From the NCBI RefSeq assembly GCF_013359945.1, contig NZ_JABWCS010000216.1, positions 161,748 to 225,747 of the forward strand: DNA of 64,000 nucleotides. The letters run 5' to 3'. A program made the translations under genes and the position numbers. This DNA is from Paenibacillus agri. GTDB taxonomy: Bacteria; Bacillota; Bacilli; Paenibacillales; Paenibacillaceae. Under the pieces are notes generated by a model. It had not been told where the DNA came from. It worked only from the letters and a program-made list of their open reading frames with translations, and ran no database searches. Positions 1-9,219 of the stretch are shown here, one piece after another; positions within the stretch are counted from its first letter, which is position 1, and every line of letters begins with the position of its first letter.

Positions 1-25
1 ATAACGATTATACGGTCCGTTAGCT
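1..25. repeat. Partial copy of the TAACGGAC intergenic repeat
   Basis: The first 25 bases have the layout ATAACG-spacer-GTCCGTTA. This matches the boxes at 28261-28285 and 28310-28334. It looks like the last box of a repeat copy cut by the window edge. Confidence 0.45.
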
Positions 26-355
26 CGCATAAGTGAATTTCAACCGTCAGATGTAGTTGTTTTGACAATTTGTTTGACAACACTGATGATGACGTTGGGT
101 CCTTTAAAAATCGCAAAGGAAATCGGTCTTTATCAGCGATCGGGAGTACCCTCTGAACACACAGCATCTTCACTGCCAAACGTTCAAGCGCCGATTTTGC
201 TGTTGTGCCTTTAAAAATAGCAGCGTCACAGACCATCCCGAAGGAGCATTTTCGTATTATTAGGCCAATCAAGGATTTTACCTTAAGTAACTATCGAGAT
301 TGGATGACTTTCACATGGCAATAATTTTTGAAGCAGGCGTCAATAAGTAAAACGT
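26..355. other. Gene-free stretch, nothing recognised
   Basis: No open frame with a ribosome binding site was found on either strand. The phrase CCTTTAAAAAT occurs twice (near 110 and 210), which may reflect decayed sequence. Confidence 0.4.
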
Positions 356-394
356 AGAGCAGCGATCCTCCCATAAGGGGAAAATCACTGCTCT
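356..394. terminator. Bidirectional terminator-like hairpin
   Basis: AGAGCAG pairs with CTGCTCT around an inner GGG/CCC stem. It lies beyond the 3' end of the minus-strand amidoligase gene. A hairpin with the same AGAGCAGCGA start sits at 50062-50102. Confidence 0.55.
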
Positions 395-414
395 AAAGTT
401 CTTTATAAATCTTA

Positions 415-448
415 TTTTTAAAGCTTCTTTTTAAAGCTTCTTTTTAAA
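415..448. repeat. 13-bp tandem repeat, about 2.6 units
   Basis: TTTTTAAAGCTTC occurs at 415-427 and 428-440, followed by a partial unit at 441-448. It lies between the hairpin at 356-394 and the end of the amidoligase gene. Confidence 0.8.
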
Positions 449-528
449 AAACAGTTTTGCCTCACTCGTAGAAAATCACTTTAGGGCGGTTCGATCTTTA
501 ATAGGACGGCCCGATCTTTAATGGTGGG

Positions 529-2106
529 TTAAGATTGCCCCGCGGAAATACTCTCGCTGGGCTTCCCGGTCCGCCAGAGCCTGCGGATATCGCGGGATTC
601 ATCCCAGGTTCGCCCTGCGGAAATATAGTGAAGCAGGGGCTCAATGTATGGGGCGGCCTTCTCGTAGCCGCCCAAGGCTCTAATCTGGGCCGCCAAAGGG
701 GTAAAGGCGGCCCGCAAAGGGGCTCTGTCGCCGCTATAATAGGCGGCATGCAGATCTTCCCGGTCGAGCGGGCGGAGCGGCAGGTCCTCATAATGGCTCA
801 CGATCAGGTGAGCCAGATGGACCACGCCTTTGGCGATGACCGGGGAGACCAGGAAGCTCGGCAGGGTGCGGTACTCGAAGCCGCCATACGGCTGGTACCG
901 GAAATCGCCGAGCACACCATAGCGCGGACGCCGCGAGGACGCCCTGGCGTCCTCCAGCAGCGTAATGGGCAGCGCGAGATAGTTGTCGAGCGCGCGCAGC
1001 AGCGGCGCGGTCAGCGTCACGCCGCTGAAGTGCAGATGGCCGCCGAGGGCCCAGCCCGCCAGCGGCATGCCTCCCGCCCGCCACGCCAGCGTGCGGTCGG
1101 CGATCAGCCGGTCCGCCGTAGCCGCGGCGGACATAAGCTGCGCCAGCAGCGCGCGCGGTTCCCCGCGCGGCTGAGGGCGCAGCTCCGCTACCGGGAACGC
1201 GCCGCGCGTTCCCGGGGGTCCGGCGTCGCAGCCCGCGACGCCTGCCATGGGCAGGTACCGCGACGCAGGCACGACGCGGCCCGTGTCCACCCGGAGCAGC
1301 AGGAACTCCGGGTCCATGCCCATGAGCAGCCCCGGACGCCCGGGCTGCTCAGCGGCCAGGCTGCGGGTCAAGACCCGCGCAGCCGATGCATAAGGCTCCG
1401 GGAGCGAATTGCCCGGAGCCACTGCCAGTGGCGTCACGTCCTCCACCACATACTGACGCTCGCCCATAGCGGTGAGCAGCACCTCACCGCTGTCCAGACC
1501 CAGGCTATACAGGGCAGCAATCGCCAAACTGTCGACATCCCGGCGGAAGCTTCTGCTTCTACCCGCAGCGGCCCTCGTGTCCCTCCATGGCCACACATCC
1601 CCTTCTTCTGTAACACCATTATCATTAGTTCTGGCAGCATCAATCGAGTACCTTAGCCGATCTAGTTCGTAGCCGTCAACATGCTCCGCACTTGTAGTAA
1701 AATCCTCCCATTCTACATTCTGGCTATCGCGTAGAAGCCTCCCTGAGCACTGGCCTACCACCCCCTCTTCTTGCCGTCCATAGGAACTAAGTCGAACTCC
1801 CTTCATCCCCCGCCCTGCTCCAAAGGGCGTAATAGCCCTCACCGCGAGATTGTAGACCGAAATGGAGTAACGCTGCCGGTGTTTCCCCCCGTGATTGCTG
1901 GCCTTATATGTATCATCAACTGAGTTTGTCATCTCCCAGGCACAACGACGTTCCCTAGCTGGGCTGGCGCTGACCCCGGAATCAGTGATCAAATACTTTC
2001 TTCTGCTACCCGCAGTGAGTGCCGCCTTCAGCCCGCTCCGCAATAGACGACCCTCTCGCTGTTCAAGTGAAAGAGACCTGTAGACGCCAATCCCCTCATT
2101 GATCAT
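529..2106 (-). CDS. Putative amidoligase (phage-type COOH.NH2 ligase, type 2)
   Basis: The C-terminal half carries the signatures of the glutamine-synthetase-fold COOH.NH2 ligases, enzymes thought to join an amine to a carboxylate using ATP. Visible motifs are GMDPEF (263-268), AELRPQP (307-313), GGHLHFSG (355-362) and FEYRTLPS (410-417). The first 250 residues are low in recognisable motifs and may be a lineage-specific extension. The start is the ATG at 2106, behind a strong GGAGGAGGGCGAG site. The gene lies downstream of the CotE-like coat gene on the same strand but is separated from it by two terminator hairpins. The family assignment rests on motif recognition; the substrate is unknown. 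Spore or cell-envelope peptide modification is an inference from context only. Confidence 0.8.
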   Translation of the reverse strand: MINEGIGVYRSLSLEQREGRLLRSGLKAALTAGSRRKYLITDSGVSASPARERRCAWEMTNSVDDTYKASNHGGKHRQRYSISVYNLAVRAITPFGAGRGMKGVRLSSYGRQEEGVVGQCSGRLLRDSQNVEWEDFTTSAEHVDGYELDRLRYSIDAARTNDNGVTEEGDVWPWRDTRAAAGRSRSFRRDVDSLAIAALYSLGLDSGEVLLTAMGERQYVVEDVTPLAVAPGNSLPEPYASAARVLTRSLAAEQPGRPGLLMGMDPEFLLLRVDTGRVVPASRYLPMAGVAGCDAGPPGTRGAFPVAELRPQPRGEPRALLAQLMSAAATADRLIADRTLAWRAGGMPLAGWALGGHLHFSGVTLTAPLLRALDNYLALPITLLEDARASSRRPRYGVLGDFRYQPYGGFEYRTLPSFLVSPVIAKGVVHLAHLIVSHYEDLPLRPLDREDLHAAYYSGDRAPLRAAFTPLAAQIRALGGYEKAAPYIEPLLHYISAGRTWDESRDIRRLWRTGKPSESISAGQS

Positions 2107-2156
2107 CTTCTCGCCCTCCTCCGGGCTGGTATTCCTGATTTAGATACCCAAATAGC

Positions 2157-2194
2157 AAAAAACGGCTTCCCGTCATGCGGAAGACACCGTTTTT
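2157..2194 (-). terminator. Terminator-like hairpin upstream of the amidoligase
   Basis: AAAAACGG pairs with CCGTTTTT around TTCC/GGAA. It could stop transcription from either side between the coat gene and the amidoligase. Confidence 0.6.
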
Positions 2195-2256
2195 GCCATA
2201 CAAATTAAGCTTTGCAGAAATTCAACAGACTTTTTAGACAAGCAAAAAAATTATTC

Positions 2257-2280
2257 AAAAAAAGGAGGGCATTCGCCCTC
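2257..2280 (-). terminator. Rho-independent terminator of the CotE-like gene
   Basis: Read on the minus strand, GAGGGC-GAAT-GCCCTCC is followed by seven T residues, about 70 bases after the stop codon. Confidence 0.75.
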
Positions 2281-2352
2281 TACGCCGCCGCCCTCCCAGC
2301 ATATAATGAATCATATCTCATACATCGTAAGTCAGGCGGCGGCGCATGTTTC

Positions 2353-2910
2353 TTACAACTCATCATCCAGGGCGTCAGGGTCCAAATCTTCATAATCGAA
2401 GGTTTCGCCGTCAAAATCATAATCCTTGTCTTCCAGATCATCGACTTGATCACTTACAAACACGCGGACTTTGGTCTCAGCCACCAATTCCGCTTCAAAC
2501 TCCCGCTCCACGCGAAGGGTCACGCTTCCGCCTCCCGGCGATACGCCCGCTTCCACACAGTTTGGTTCCTGCGTTGCCTCCGCAGAAACTTCCACTGTAG
2601 ATGCGCGGTGTCTCGGGTCCAGGTACGAAAGAGGAATAAGCTCCACATAAGAGACCGTTTCTTTAGCAACCTCGGTCTGCTTATTCTTGTCGTACGAGTA
2701 CCAGATGTTCACATCATAAGTACCGATTACTTCGATTCCGTTACCGGCGGCAACCGCTTCGTATTGGTGGTTGATGATCCAAGCCCCCAGAATACTTGTC
2801 GGATGATGTGGCGGAGTCACGGTATGAGTTGCGGTAGAGAACTTACGACCTTTGCCGCAAATTGCCTTCGTAATGATCTCCCTTGTTTGACGTTTATGGC
2901 CTAATGACAT
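2353..2910 (-). CDS. cotE: Outer spore coat protein, CotE family
   Basis: CotE is the morphogenetic protein that assembles the outer spore coat in Bacillus. This 185-residue protein has the family length, the conserved opening (SLGHKRQTREIITKAICGKG), the PPHHPTSILGAWIINH segment near residue 35, and the acidic C-terminal tail (DLEDKDYDFDGETFDYEDLD, then more Asp/Glu). The start is the ATG at 2910 because GGAGGAGGTT lies 6-7 bases upstream; the frame extends seven codons further without a ribosome binding site. In B. subtilis cotE follows miaB and ricA; here those genes are about 51 kb to the right in the same orientation. It ends at its own terminator. Confidence 0.93.
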   Translation of the reverse strand: MSLGHKRQTREIITKAICGKGRKFSTATHTVTPPHHPTSILGAWIINHQYEAVAAGNGIEVIGTYDVNIWYSYDKNKQTEVAKETVSYVELIPLSYLDPRHRASTVEVSAEATQEPNCVEAGVSPGGGSVTLRVEREFEAELVAETKVRVFVSDQVDDLEDKDYDFDGETFDYEDLDPDALDDEL

Positions 2911-3071
2911 CTTTGAACCTCCTCCATACAATCATTCACTATCAAGTGTATGCAGGTTCTAGGCATTTGTTGATTGTTAGTCTATAAATAAATTTGAGTA
3001 AGCCCTCCCGGCCCCGGCCGCGAGGGTTATAGTTCATTTTATTTCATTTGACACGATGGTATGAGTACATT

Positions 3072-4094
3072 TTATTGCGGAATAACCCTTACAATACCGA
3101 TGTTTCTCTGCTTGCTGAGGTCCAGGAAGTCCTCGCCGAGGTTCACGAGCGGACGAAGAGGGTCATGCGACAGGATCATCACAATTCTTCCCGTCCGCCC
3201 GTCTGTTAACTCCACCTCGTTCCCTATCATGGACTGCATCAGTTTATCAATAAAGACCCGGCAAATATAAGGATCCAGCTTGCCGTACACACTCTCCTCC
3301 ATCTGTGTCAGAACCTCGTAAAGCGGAGACGCCTTCCGATAGAAACGGTCTGAAGTCATGGCATGGAAAATATCGCAGATCGCCACGATTTTGCTGAAAT
3401 CCGTAATCCGGTGTCCAAGCACCCCGAACGGATAGCCGCTGCCGTCCATTCGTTCATGATGCTGAAGGGCTACAAGTGCCTGATTGTGATTCGTACCAAC
3501 CGTATCCCGCACCATTTCGTAGCCGTACGTAGTATGCTTTTTCATAATCTGGAACTCTTCTTCGCTCAGCGGTCCGGGCTTGGTTAGAATCTCGGCCGGC
3601 ACCATAATCTTTCCGATATCATGCAGGGTGGCCGCAATGGTCAGCTGGCTAAGATCCTCCGGCTTCATCTTGAGCCACTTGCCCAGCAGCGTCGAGAGAA
3701 TCCCTACTGCAACATTGTGCCTGTATGTATAATCGTCCTTTGACTGCAACGCAGCCAATATGCCATAGAAATCATTCTTCTCCGTCACCTGATGGATGAA
3801 GGGGATGACTTCATTGCGGAGCTCAATCATGGGAATGCGCTTGCTTTTATTGTAACGGATCTGTTCAAAAATACTTTCCATTGCAGTCGTACAGTCGTCG
3901 ATAGCAATCTGGAAAAATGCCGCGCCATCCAAATGAATAACATCTTTCTCCTCCAGCGCAATCTTGTGCTGACTGATCAATCGGATATGCTCGGCGCTTA
4001 ACAAGGTCATCGCAGGCAATACAAAGACACCCTTGCTGTTGAACAAGTTGGCAACCAACTGCTTCCCGATATACTCCTCGTTGCTATTATTCAC
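3072..4094 (-). CDS. HD-GYP domain phosphodiesterase-like protein
   Basis: HD-GYP proteins hydrolyse cyclic di-GMP or related dinucleotides. The C-terminal half has RHN at 125-127, the metal-binding HDIGK at 158-162, and HHERMDGSGYP at 212-222, which carries the GYP signature. The N-terminal 100 residues hold no domain I recognise and resemble the N-terminal region of other Bacillales HD-GYP proteins. No transmembrane segment is visible, so it should be cytosolic. All key residues are present, suggesting it is active. It is a single minus-strand gene between the CotE-like gene and the membrane protein at 4270. The substrate cannot be told from sequence. Confidence 0.88.
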   Translation of the reverse strand: MNNSNEEYIGKQLVANLFNSKGVFVLPAMTLLSAEHIRLISQHKIALEEKDVIHLDGAAFFQIAIDDCTTAMESIFEQIRYNKSKRIPMIELRNEVIPFIHQVTEKNDFYGILAALQSKDDYTYRHNVAVGILSTLLGKWLKMKPEDLSQLTIAATLHDIGKIMVPAEILTKPGPLSEEEFQIMKKHTTYGYEMVRDTVGTNHNQALVALQHHERMDGSGYPFGVLGHRITDFSKIVAICDIFHAMTSDRFYRKASPLYEVLTQMEESVYGKLDPYICRVFIDKLMQSMIGNEVELTDGRTGRIVMILSHDPLRPLVNLGEDFLDLSKQRNIGIVRVIPQ

Positions 4095-4269
4095 GCTCTC
4101 ACCTGCCAGAGCAGAAAATCCGAGACTACGGAATTCCCTGCTGTATTTGAATCCCCACTGTTACCGTTCAAGATACATCACCTATGTGGTACTATTTTAT
4201 TGCTTAACTATACTTATCGTTATTTTACTATTGTTTGTTAATACCTGTCCCGGGCTTCGAGGCCTAATC

Positions 4270-5259
4270 TCAGCTTTTGCGGGTACGGCTCCGTGAAGGA
4301 CGAACTACCTCATGTCCAACCGGATTCTTATGCTGTTTAGCAATTTTTAGGTACAGAGTCAGCTCACGGCACAATTGGAGAATCGCTGAACGCACCTCGA
4401 ATTCCTCACGGGAAGCCGGGAGCTCCATCCGCTTGAATTCCTGCTCTACCTCCTGCAGCAGATGCTCCGTACGGCCCGTATACTCCTCTGCTCTCACGTC
4501 ACTGCTCAATTGATCGAACAGCTCACCCATCATGTCACAATGCGGCAGCTGCCGGTACACCTGAGACAGGAGCTGAACCATGTTCTGGATCGATTCCAAC
4601 TGTTCTTTTCGCATATAAAAATAAACATTCCACGCTTCGTCGGGATGAATCACGTGATTCTCCATCTCCCGCGTCGCCGCCGTCAGCCCCCGCTGAACTG
4701 CAGCGTTAGCTCCGATCAGCTCCTTACCGTCCCAGACATATGCAGGATCACGCAATGTGCGGGACATCTGTGTGAAAATCACAGAGAAATAACCATCCAC
4801 TTCCTTGCGGATGGCCGAGATCGCCCCACCTGCATGAGGCATATAGATCAAATTCACCAGTCCTGCAGACCCTAGTCCGATTACAAGCAGTTCAATCTGC
4901 TGGAACAGGACATGCAAGCTGATCTCAGCTTGTCCAAAGACCCGAAAGACGATAACCGAGCTGGTGACGATCCCTTCCTTAAAGCCTGCCCGCACAATCA
5001 GCGGGAAGCCAAACAGCACATAAAGTCCGAGTACCCAATAATGAAACCCTAGTCCCCAGAATAAAATACAGCCTAAAAAGAGTCCCACGAGCGAGGCGAA
5101 AAAGCGCGCCGATATCGTTCGGAGACTCCTTTTGCGGGTCACTTCCACACCCAGAATAGCCAGCAGACCTGCGCTTTGCGCATTGGGTATGCCCACAGCG
5201 GCTGCCAGCAGAATGGACAGCAGCGTGGCCGCTGCGGTTTTGATTACACGAAATCCCAT
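4270..5259 (-). CDS. Aromatic acid exporter family membrane protein (FUSC/ArAE type)
   Basis: The N-terminal 160 residues contain about six hydrophobic segments with the motif pattern of ArAE_1/DUF939 proteins (for example GIPNAQSAGLLAILGVEVTRKR near residue 25, read here in two parts). The C-terminal half is soluble, helical and charged. In this family the membrane half is thought to export aromatic carboxylates or similar compounds; no substrate is proven for the Bacillales members. I chose the ATG at 5259, with GGAGAG about ten bases upstream; a TTG two codons earlier (5265) is also possible. It is a single gene with no obvious partner. Confidence 0.8.
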   Translation of the reverse strand: MGFRVIKTAAATLLSILLAAAVGIPNAQSAGLLAILGVEVTRKRSLRTISARFFASLVGLFLGCILFWGLGFHYWVLGLYVLFGFPLIVRAGFKEGIVTSSVIVFRVFGQAEISLHVLFQQIELLVIGLGSAGLVNLIYMPHAGGAISAIRKEVDGYFSVIFTQMSRTLRDPAYVWDGKELIGANAAVQRGLTAATREMENHVIHPDEAWNVYFYMRKEQLESIQNMVQLLSQVYRQLPHCDMMGELFDQLSSDVRAEEYTGRTEHLLQEVEQEFKRMELPASREEFEVRSAILQLCRELTLYLKIAKQHKNPVGHEVVRPSRSRTRKS

Positions 5260-5360
5260 GAACAATACTCTCCTTAACTACATTCGCTTCTTAATTTAAG
5301 TAAAGATAATATAGTCATGGTACAAGATTTTTCAGAACGGCACAACATGACATCATCTTT

Positions 5361-6197
5361 TTAACGCCGATTTAACAGTAGCTTCTCCACATAGACAACC
5401 AGTTGATACATAGCCGTTGCCACCGCTGCTATGATCAGCAGGCTTGACATGACCAGCGTGAAGTTGAAGACCTGAAAGCCGTAGATAATGAGATAGCCAA
5501 GACCTGATTTTGCCACCAGAAATTCACCCACAATGACGCCTACCCATGACATGCCGACATTCACTTTCAGCGTAGATACGATGGCAGGGAACGAAGCTGG
5601 CAGGATGACCTTGAAGAAGATCTGCACCCGCGTGCCGCCGAACGACCGTACCACCTTGACCAGATTGGGATCAACGCTGCAAAAGCTGTTATAAACCACA
5701 AGCGTAGTTACAATGACCGTGATGGATAAAGTCGTCATTACTATAGCTGTGAAGCCGGCACCAAACATCACAATAAAGATGGGACCTAGGGCCACTTTTG
5801 GCATACTGTTGAATACGACCATATATGGATCCAGTACCGCGGATAAAAAAGGCGACCACCAGATCACCACAGCCAGCAGTGTGCCCAGCAGCGTCCCCAG
5901 CGCGAAGCCTACCACGGTCTCTCCAACCGTGATGCCTAAATGTGGCCAAAGAGTACCGCTGACCATATCGCCCCAGATTTGCCGGAACACCTTGGTCGGG
6001 TAGCTGAACAGCAGTTCATCGATCCAGCCCAGCCGCGCACTGGCTTCCCAGAGGGCAAAGAACACCAGCAGCAGGCTGGTGCGGACCGCGACAATGCGAT
6101 TTTTCTCCCGTCGTTTCTCTTGGCTGAAAGTGCTGTGCATTTGCCGCAGCCATGATTCCCGGGAAGCTGCGATCCCGGATATTTCCGATTGCTCCAC
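5361..6197 (-). CDS. ABC transporter permease (SsuC/TauC/ThiX type)
   Basis: This is a 278-residue inner-membrane permease with about six transmembrane segments and the binding-protein-dependent transport (BPD) domain in its C-terminal two thirds. The EAA-loop region lies near residues 185-205 (VRSFGGTRVQIFFKVILPAS), which docks onto the ATPase. It is the last gene of a three-gene operon (binding protein, ATPase, permease), starting 33 bases after the ATPase stop. Members of this family import sulfonates, taurine, nitrate or thiamine precursors. The sequence alone does not decide which. Confident as permease, unsure of substrate. Confidence 0.88.
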   Translation of the reverse strand: MEQSEISGIAASRESWLRQMHSTFSQEKRREKNRIVAVRTSLLLVFFALWEASARLGWIDELLFSYPTKVFRQIWGDMVSGTLWPHLGITVGETVVGFALGTLLGTLLAVVIWWSPFLSAVLDPYMVVFNSMPKVALGPIFIVMFGAGFTAIVMTTLSITVIVTTLVVYNSFCSVDPNLVKVVRSFGGTRVQIFFKVILPASFPAIVSTLKVNVGMSWVGVIVGEFLVAKSGLGYLIIYGFQVFNFTLVMSSLLIIAAVATAMYQLVVYVEKLLLNRR

Positions 6198-6230
6198 AAG
6201 CGTTCCCTCCTAACGTTCAGCGTTACCTGC

Positions 6231-7016
6231 CTAAACCGACTTGCTTCCTGCCTGCTCCATTTCCTTCCAAACCTCATGAAAAAGCTCTGCAAAGCCCGGC
6301 TGATCCCGTGCATATAAGGGCGGAACCTCGCGGATAGACTCCGGCACGGTGAACACCTTGCGGATTCTTCCCGGATTTGGTTCCAGCAGAATCACCCGGT
6401 TGCTGACTGCAATCGCCTCAGACAGATCATGGGTAACCAGGATAGCTGTCGTCCCGCGGCGGCGCAGAGTTTCTGACACCAGATCCTCAAGCTGCAGCTT
6501 GATCTGGTAGTCGAGCGCCGAGAATGGCTCATCCAGCAGAAGCAGGCCAGGATCGGTTGCAAGGGTACGCACCAGCGCAACGCGCTGCCGCATGCCGCCG
6601 GAGAGCTGGGACGGATAGGCATCCTCTTTTCCCGCAAGTCCCATATCTCCCAGCAGCTCCACGGTCTTTCTACGATTCTCCTCGTTCAGATTACCGGTCA
6701 ATTCTAGCCCCAGCAGGGCATTTTCAAGAATCGTGCGCCAGGGGAACAGATAATCCTGCTGTAGCATGTAGCCGATCTCGGGGGAAGGATTATGGATTGG
6801 ACGGCCATAGACGGAGACCTCGCCTTCGGAAGGCTGCAATAATCCGGCAATTATTGAGAGGAGTGTCGTTTTACCACAGCCACTTGGCCCAACCAGACTG
6901 ACGAATTCTCCACTTCCGATACTAAGGTTCAAGTCTTCAACAGCCAGAGAGGCTTCCCGTTCACCCAAGTAAGCATGTGTTACTCCTTTTAATTCCACTA
7001 CCGGCAGCATATCCAC
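6231..7016 (-). CDS. ABC transporter ATP-binding protein (SsuB/TauB type)
   Basis: This is the nucleotide-binding subunit that powers the importer. It has Walker A GPSGCGKTT at 43-51, a Q-loop near 86, signature LSGGMRQR from 138, Walker B LLLLDEP at 158-164 and the switch histidine in LVTHDLSEA. All catalytic residues are intact. It sits 28 bases after the binding-protein stop and just ahead of the permease, in the same direction, so the three genes form one operon. A GGAGG site precedes the ATG at 7016. Length (261 aa) is normal for the nitrate/sulfonate/taurine branch. Confidence 0.9.
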   Translation of the reverse strand: MDMLPVVELKGVTHAYLGEREASLAVEDLNLSIGSGEFVSLVGPSGCGKTTLLSIIAGLLQPSEGEVSVYGRPIHNPSPEIGYMLQQDYLFPWRTILENALLGLELTGNLNEENRRKTVELLGDMGLAGKEDAYPSQLSGGMRQRVALVRTLATDPGLLLLDEPFSALDYQIKLQLEDLVSETLRRRGTTAILVTHDLSEAIAVSNRVILLEPNPGRIRKVFTVPESIREVPPLYARDQPGFAELFHEVWKEMEQAGSKSV

Positions 7017-7044
7017 CTCCTCCTTTCACAGATTGTGCTTTTCC

Positions 7045-8067
7045 TTACTTTCCGGTTTGACTTGCGAGACTGTCCTTGGCTTTTTCCGCAAAGCTGTTAT
7101 TCACAATTTTGTCTACTGGAATGCGTTCCTTCAGCTCACCTGCGTTCTCCATAACATCCAGCAGGTTATTCCACTCTTTATTGTCAATGATGGGATCTGT
7201 CGCATACGTATCCTGTTCTTTGTAACGCTTGATCGAAGAGATGACGATATCCCGATCTGTCTTGTCAAAATACGGCAGCACCGCGTCCGCAATCTGCTCC
7301 GGACTGTGATCCTTCACCCAAGCTTGAGCGCGCTGGATCGCATTGGTGAACTTTTGGACCGTGTCTCCGTTTTTGCTGATGTAACTCTTCTTGGACATGA
7401 AAACTGTGTAAGGCAAGTACCCGCTCTCTACCCCAAACGAAGCCACAACTGAACCCCGTCCTTCACGCTCAAAGATTGAGGCCTGCGGCTCGAACAGCTG
7501 TACATAGTCCCCTGTCCCGGAAGCAAAAGCCCCGGCAATGTTGGCAAAATCAATATTTTGAATCAGGTTCACATCCTTGGCAGGATCGATACCTTTATGC
7601 TTCAGGGTAAAAGCGCCGGCCATTTGTGGCATGCCGCCTTTTCTTTGTCCGAGAAAAACGCTCCCCTTCACGTCATCCCAGTTGAACTGTTCCGCGGCCT
7701 TGCGGGCAAACAGAAACGTCCCGTCCCGCTGAGTAAGCTGGGCAAAGTTGATCACCGGATCATCGGCTCCTTGTTGGGATACATAGATCGAAGTCTCGGA
7801 GCCAACAAGCGCCACATCAATCGCTCCAGAAAGCAAAGCCGTCATCGTTTTGTCCCCGCCAGGAATGGTCTGCAGCTCCACGTCCAGACCCTCATCCTTG
7901 AAAAAATTCTGTGACAGCGCGACATACTCAGGCGCATAGAACACCGAACGGGTCACCTCGCCGATCTTCACCTTCACCGACGACGGGTCGCCCCCGCAGC
8001 CGGCAAGTACGGAAAAACACAGAGCGATGATCAAGAACGACAGTGACAGTTTTTTTCTTCTTTTCAT
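7045..8067 (-). CDS. ABC transporter substrate-binding lipoprotein (NMT1/SsuA-like)
   Basis: This is the extracellular solute receptor of the importer. The N-terminus is a lipoprotein signal (positively charged start, hydrophobic core, then LAGC with the lipidated Cys near residue 24). The mature part has the NMT1/SsuA-like pattern, for example VFYAPEYVALSQNFFKDEGL followed by GGDKTMTALLSGAIDVALVG. The start at 8067 has AAAGGAG eight bases upstream. As first gene of the operon it should set transporter specificity; candidates are sulfonates, taurine, nitrate or a thiamine precursor. No riboswitch was recognised upstream, so thiamine is not favoured. Confidence 0.88.
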   Translation of the reverse strand: MKRRKKLSLSFLIIALCFSVLAGCGGDPSSVKVKIGEVTRSVFYAPEYVALSQNFFKDEGLDVELQTIPGGDKTMTALLSGAIDVALVGSETSIYVSQQGADDPVINFAQLTQRDGTFLFARKAAEQFNWDDVKGSVFLGQRKGGMPQMAGAFTLKHKGIDPAKDVNLIQNIDFANIAGAFASGTGDYVQLFEPQASIFEREGRGSVVASFGVESGYLPYTVFMSKKSYISKNGDTVQKFTNAIQRAQAWVKDHSPEQIADAVLPYFDKTDRDIVISSIKRYKEQDTYATDPIIDNKEWNNLLDVMENAGELKERIPVDKIVNNSFAEKAKDSLASQTGK

Positions 8068-8114
8068 CCTTCATTCTCCTTTCTTACCGGGTCTTTCGCC
8101 CTTGCTTGCAGCAT

Positions 8115-8237
8115 ATGCGGATGCCTAAAGAATGGTTAAGAAGACCAGGTGGCTGGGATGAACGGATTCAAAATGTACTAAAAATAGGTACATCGGCGGA
8201 TACTCATTTTTTTGAAATACATGGAAACTATGATTGA
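8115..8237 (+). pseudogene. Orphan coding remnant, unrecognised
   Basis: A 40-codon frame opens at 8115 and encodes a plausible globular segment (RRPGGWDERIQNVLKIGTSA within it). It has no ribosome binding site and lies between two minus-strand genes. The composition looks like real protein rather than noise, so it may be the tail of a lost gene. I do not recognise the family. Confidence 0.3.
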
Positions 8238-8386
8238 GAGAATTTGAGAGTCAAGAGAAACGCCAAAATGGCCGGAACCGGTTGTCTCGGTCCTGCCTGA
8301 TGTGTGTCACTCTATTTGTTTACGCGTATTTTGGCTAAGGTTTGATGCGGGTTCCGGTCTTCATTATTTGCGTGCTGGCCGCAGCG

Positions 8387-9049
8387 TCAGATTGGCGCCG
8401 CCTTCAGAACCCATTGTGTGATAGCATTGCAGAACTCTGCTTTGGTGGTTGGTGCAGCAATCATCCAATCTTCCGTTCCGCTCCCGATGCGTAGCATAAA
8501 TGCGCCGGAGGGATCACCGATATAGGAGGCATATTGCGTATTCCAGCCGCTGGAACCGTGCATGCAAAGTCGTAATTCACCCTCAGATGTGCACCGCTTC
8601 ATGATTCTGGCTAACCGGGGGGCGTTCATGACATCGCCGCTAGTCTCCTCCAGTAAATCCGACAGGATATGTACCGGAAGGGCGGCGGACTCTTCCTTGA
8701 TCTGCTCAAATCTTGTCCTGGATAGCAACATTGCAGGTGCGGGTGGTACGGTCTGAGTATCACTTTCACATTCGTCGCAACCATTCAGTAAGAGGATACA
8801 AGCCTCACGCACTTCTTCTGGCTCGCTTAGCTCCCAACTGGACAACTCCGGTGCTCTCAGACAAAAAATCCATGTAGTCTCCTTATGTATCAGCAGGCAA
8901 ACATCCCGTGTAAAACCCGCTTCGGCGTATTTCAGCCGACATAGTCGTGCTCCTGCATCCGCTTTATTCAACAACTTTTCAATATCCACACTCCTGGTCA
9001 GCTCTGGAAACAGAAACCGGGCCAGAATCAATCTTTCCTTTTCATTCAC
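8387..9049 (-). CDS. Hypothetical protein, 220 aa
   Basis: I do not recognise this family. It is soluble, mixed alpha/beta and rather acidic. It has a Cys pair in a CDECES segment near residue 91, and a C-terminal stretch ending in a Trp-rich sheet-like segment (GSGTEDWMIAAPTTKAEF). The layout (N-terminal helices, then beta strands ending in a short helix) is loosely reminiscent of EspG-like secretion chaperones, but I would not assign it. AGGAAGGA lies upstream of the ATG at 9049, though with long spacing. The gene stands alone between the importer operon and a plus-strand small gene. Confidence 0.65.
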   Translation of the reverse strand: MNEKERLILARFLFPELTRSVDIEKLLNKADAGARLCRLKYAEAGFTRDVCLLIHKETTWIFCLRAPELSSWELSEPEEVREACILLLNGCDECESDTQTVPPAPAMLLSRTRFEQIKEESAALPVHILSDLLEETSGDVMNAPRLARIMKRCTSEGELRLCMHGSSGWNTQYASYIGDPSGAFMLRIGSGTEDWMIAAPTTKAEFCNAITQWVLKAAPI

Positions 9050-9219
9050 ATCATTATTCCTTCCTGTAATACTTCACTGATCATAATTAAATCAAAAAAC
9101 ACGGCATATGGAAATAAATCTAGTAATCTTTATGTTATCATAAGCTAATTTTAAGGTAAAATTAAGAAACACCCGGTATTATCATTACTATGAAATACTT
9201 GTAGCGAGGTGGATTTCAA

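Noticed and set aside
535..1656. 373-codon plus-strand frame opposite the amidoligase gene
   Set aside because: Arg/Gln-rich composition typical of an antisense shadow in GC-rich DNA; the minus-strand frame has clear family motifs.
2212..2904. 230-codon plus-strand frame opposite the CotE-like gene
   Set aside because: The minus-strand product matches CotE along its length and has a strong start site.
7017..8100. TPP riboswitch upstream of the importer
   Set aside because: The family includes thiamine-precursor transporters, but no THI-box elements were seen upstream of 8067.
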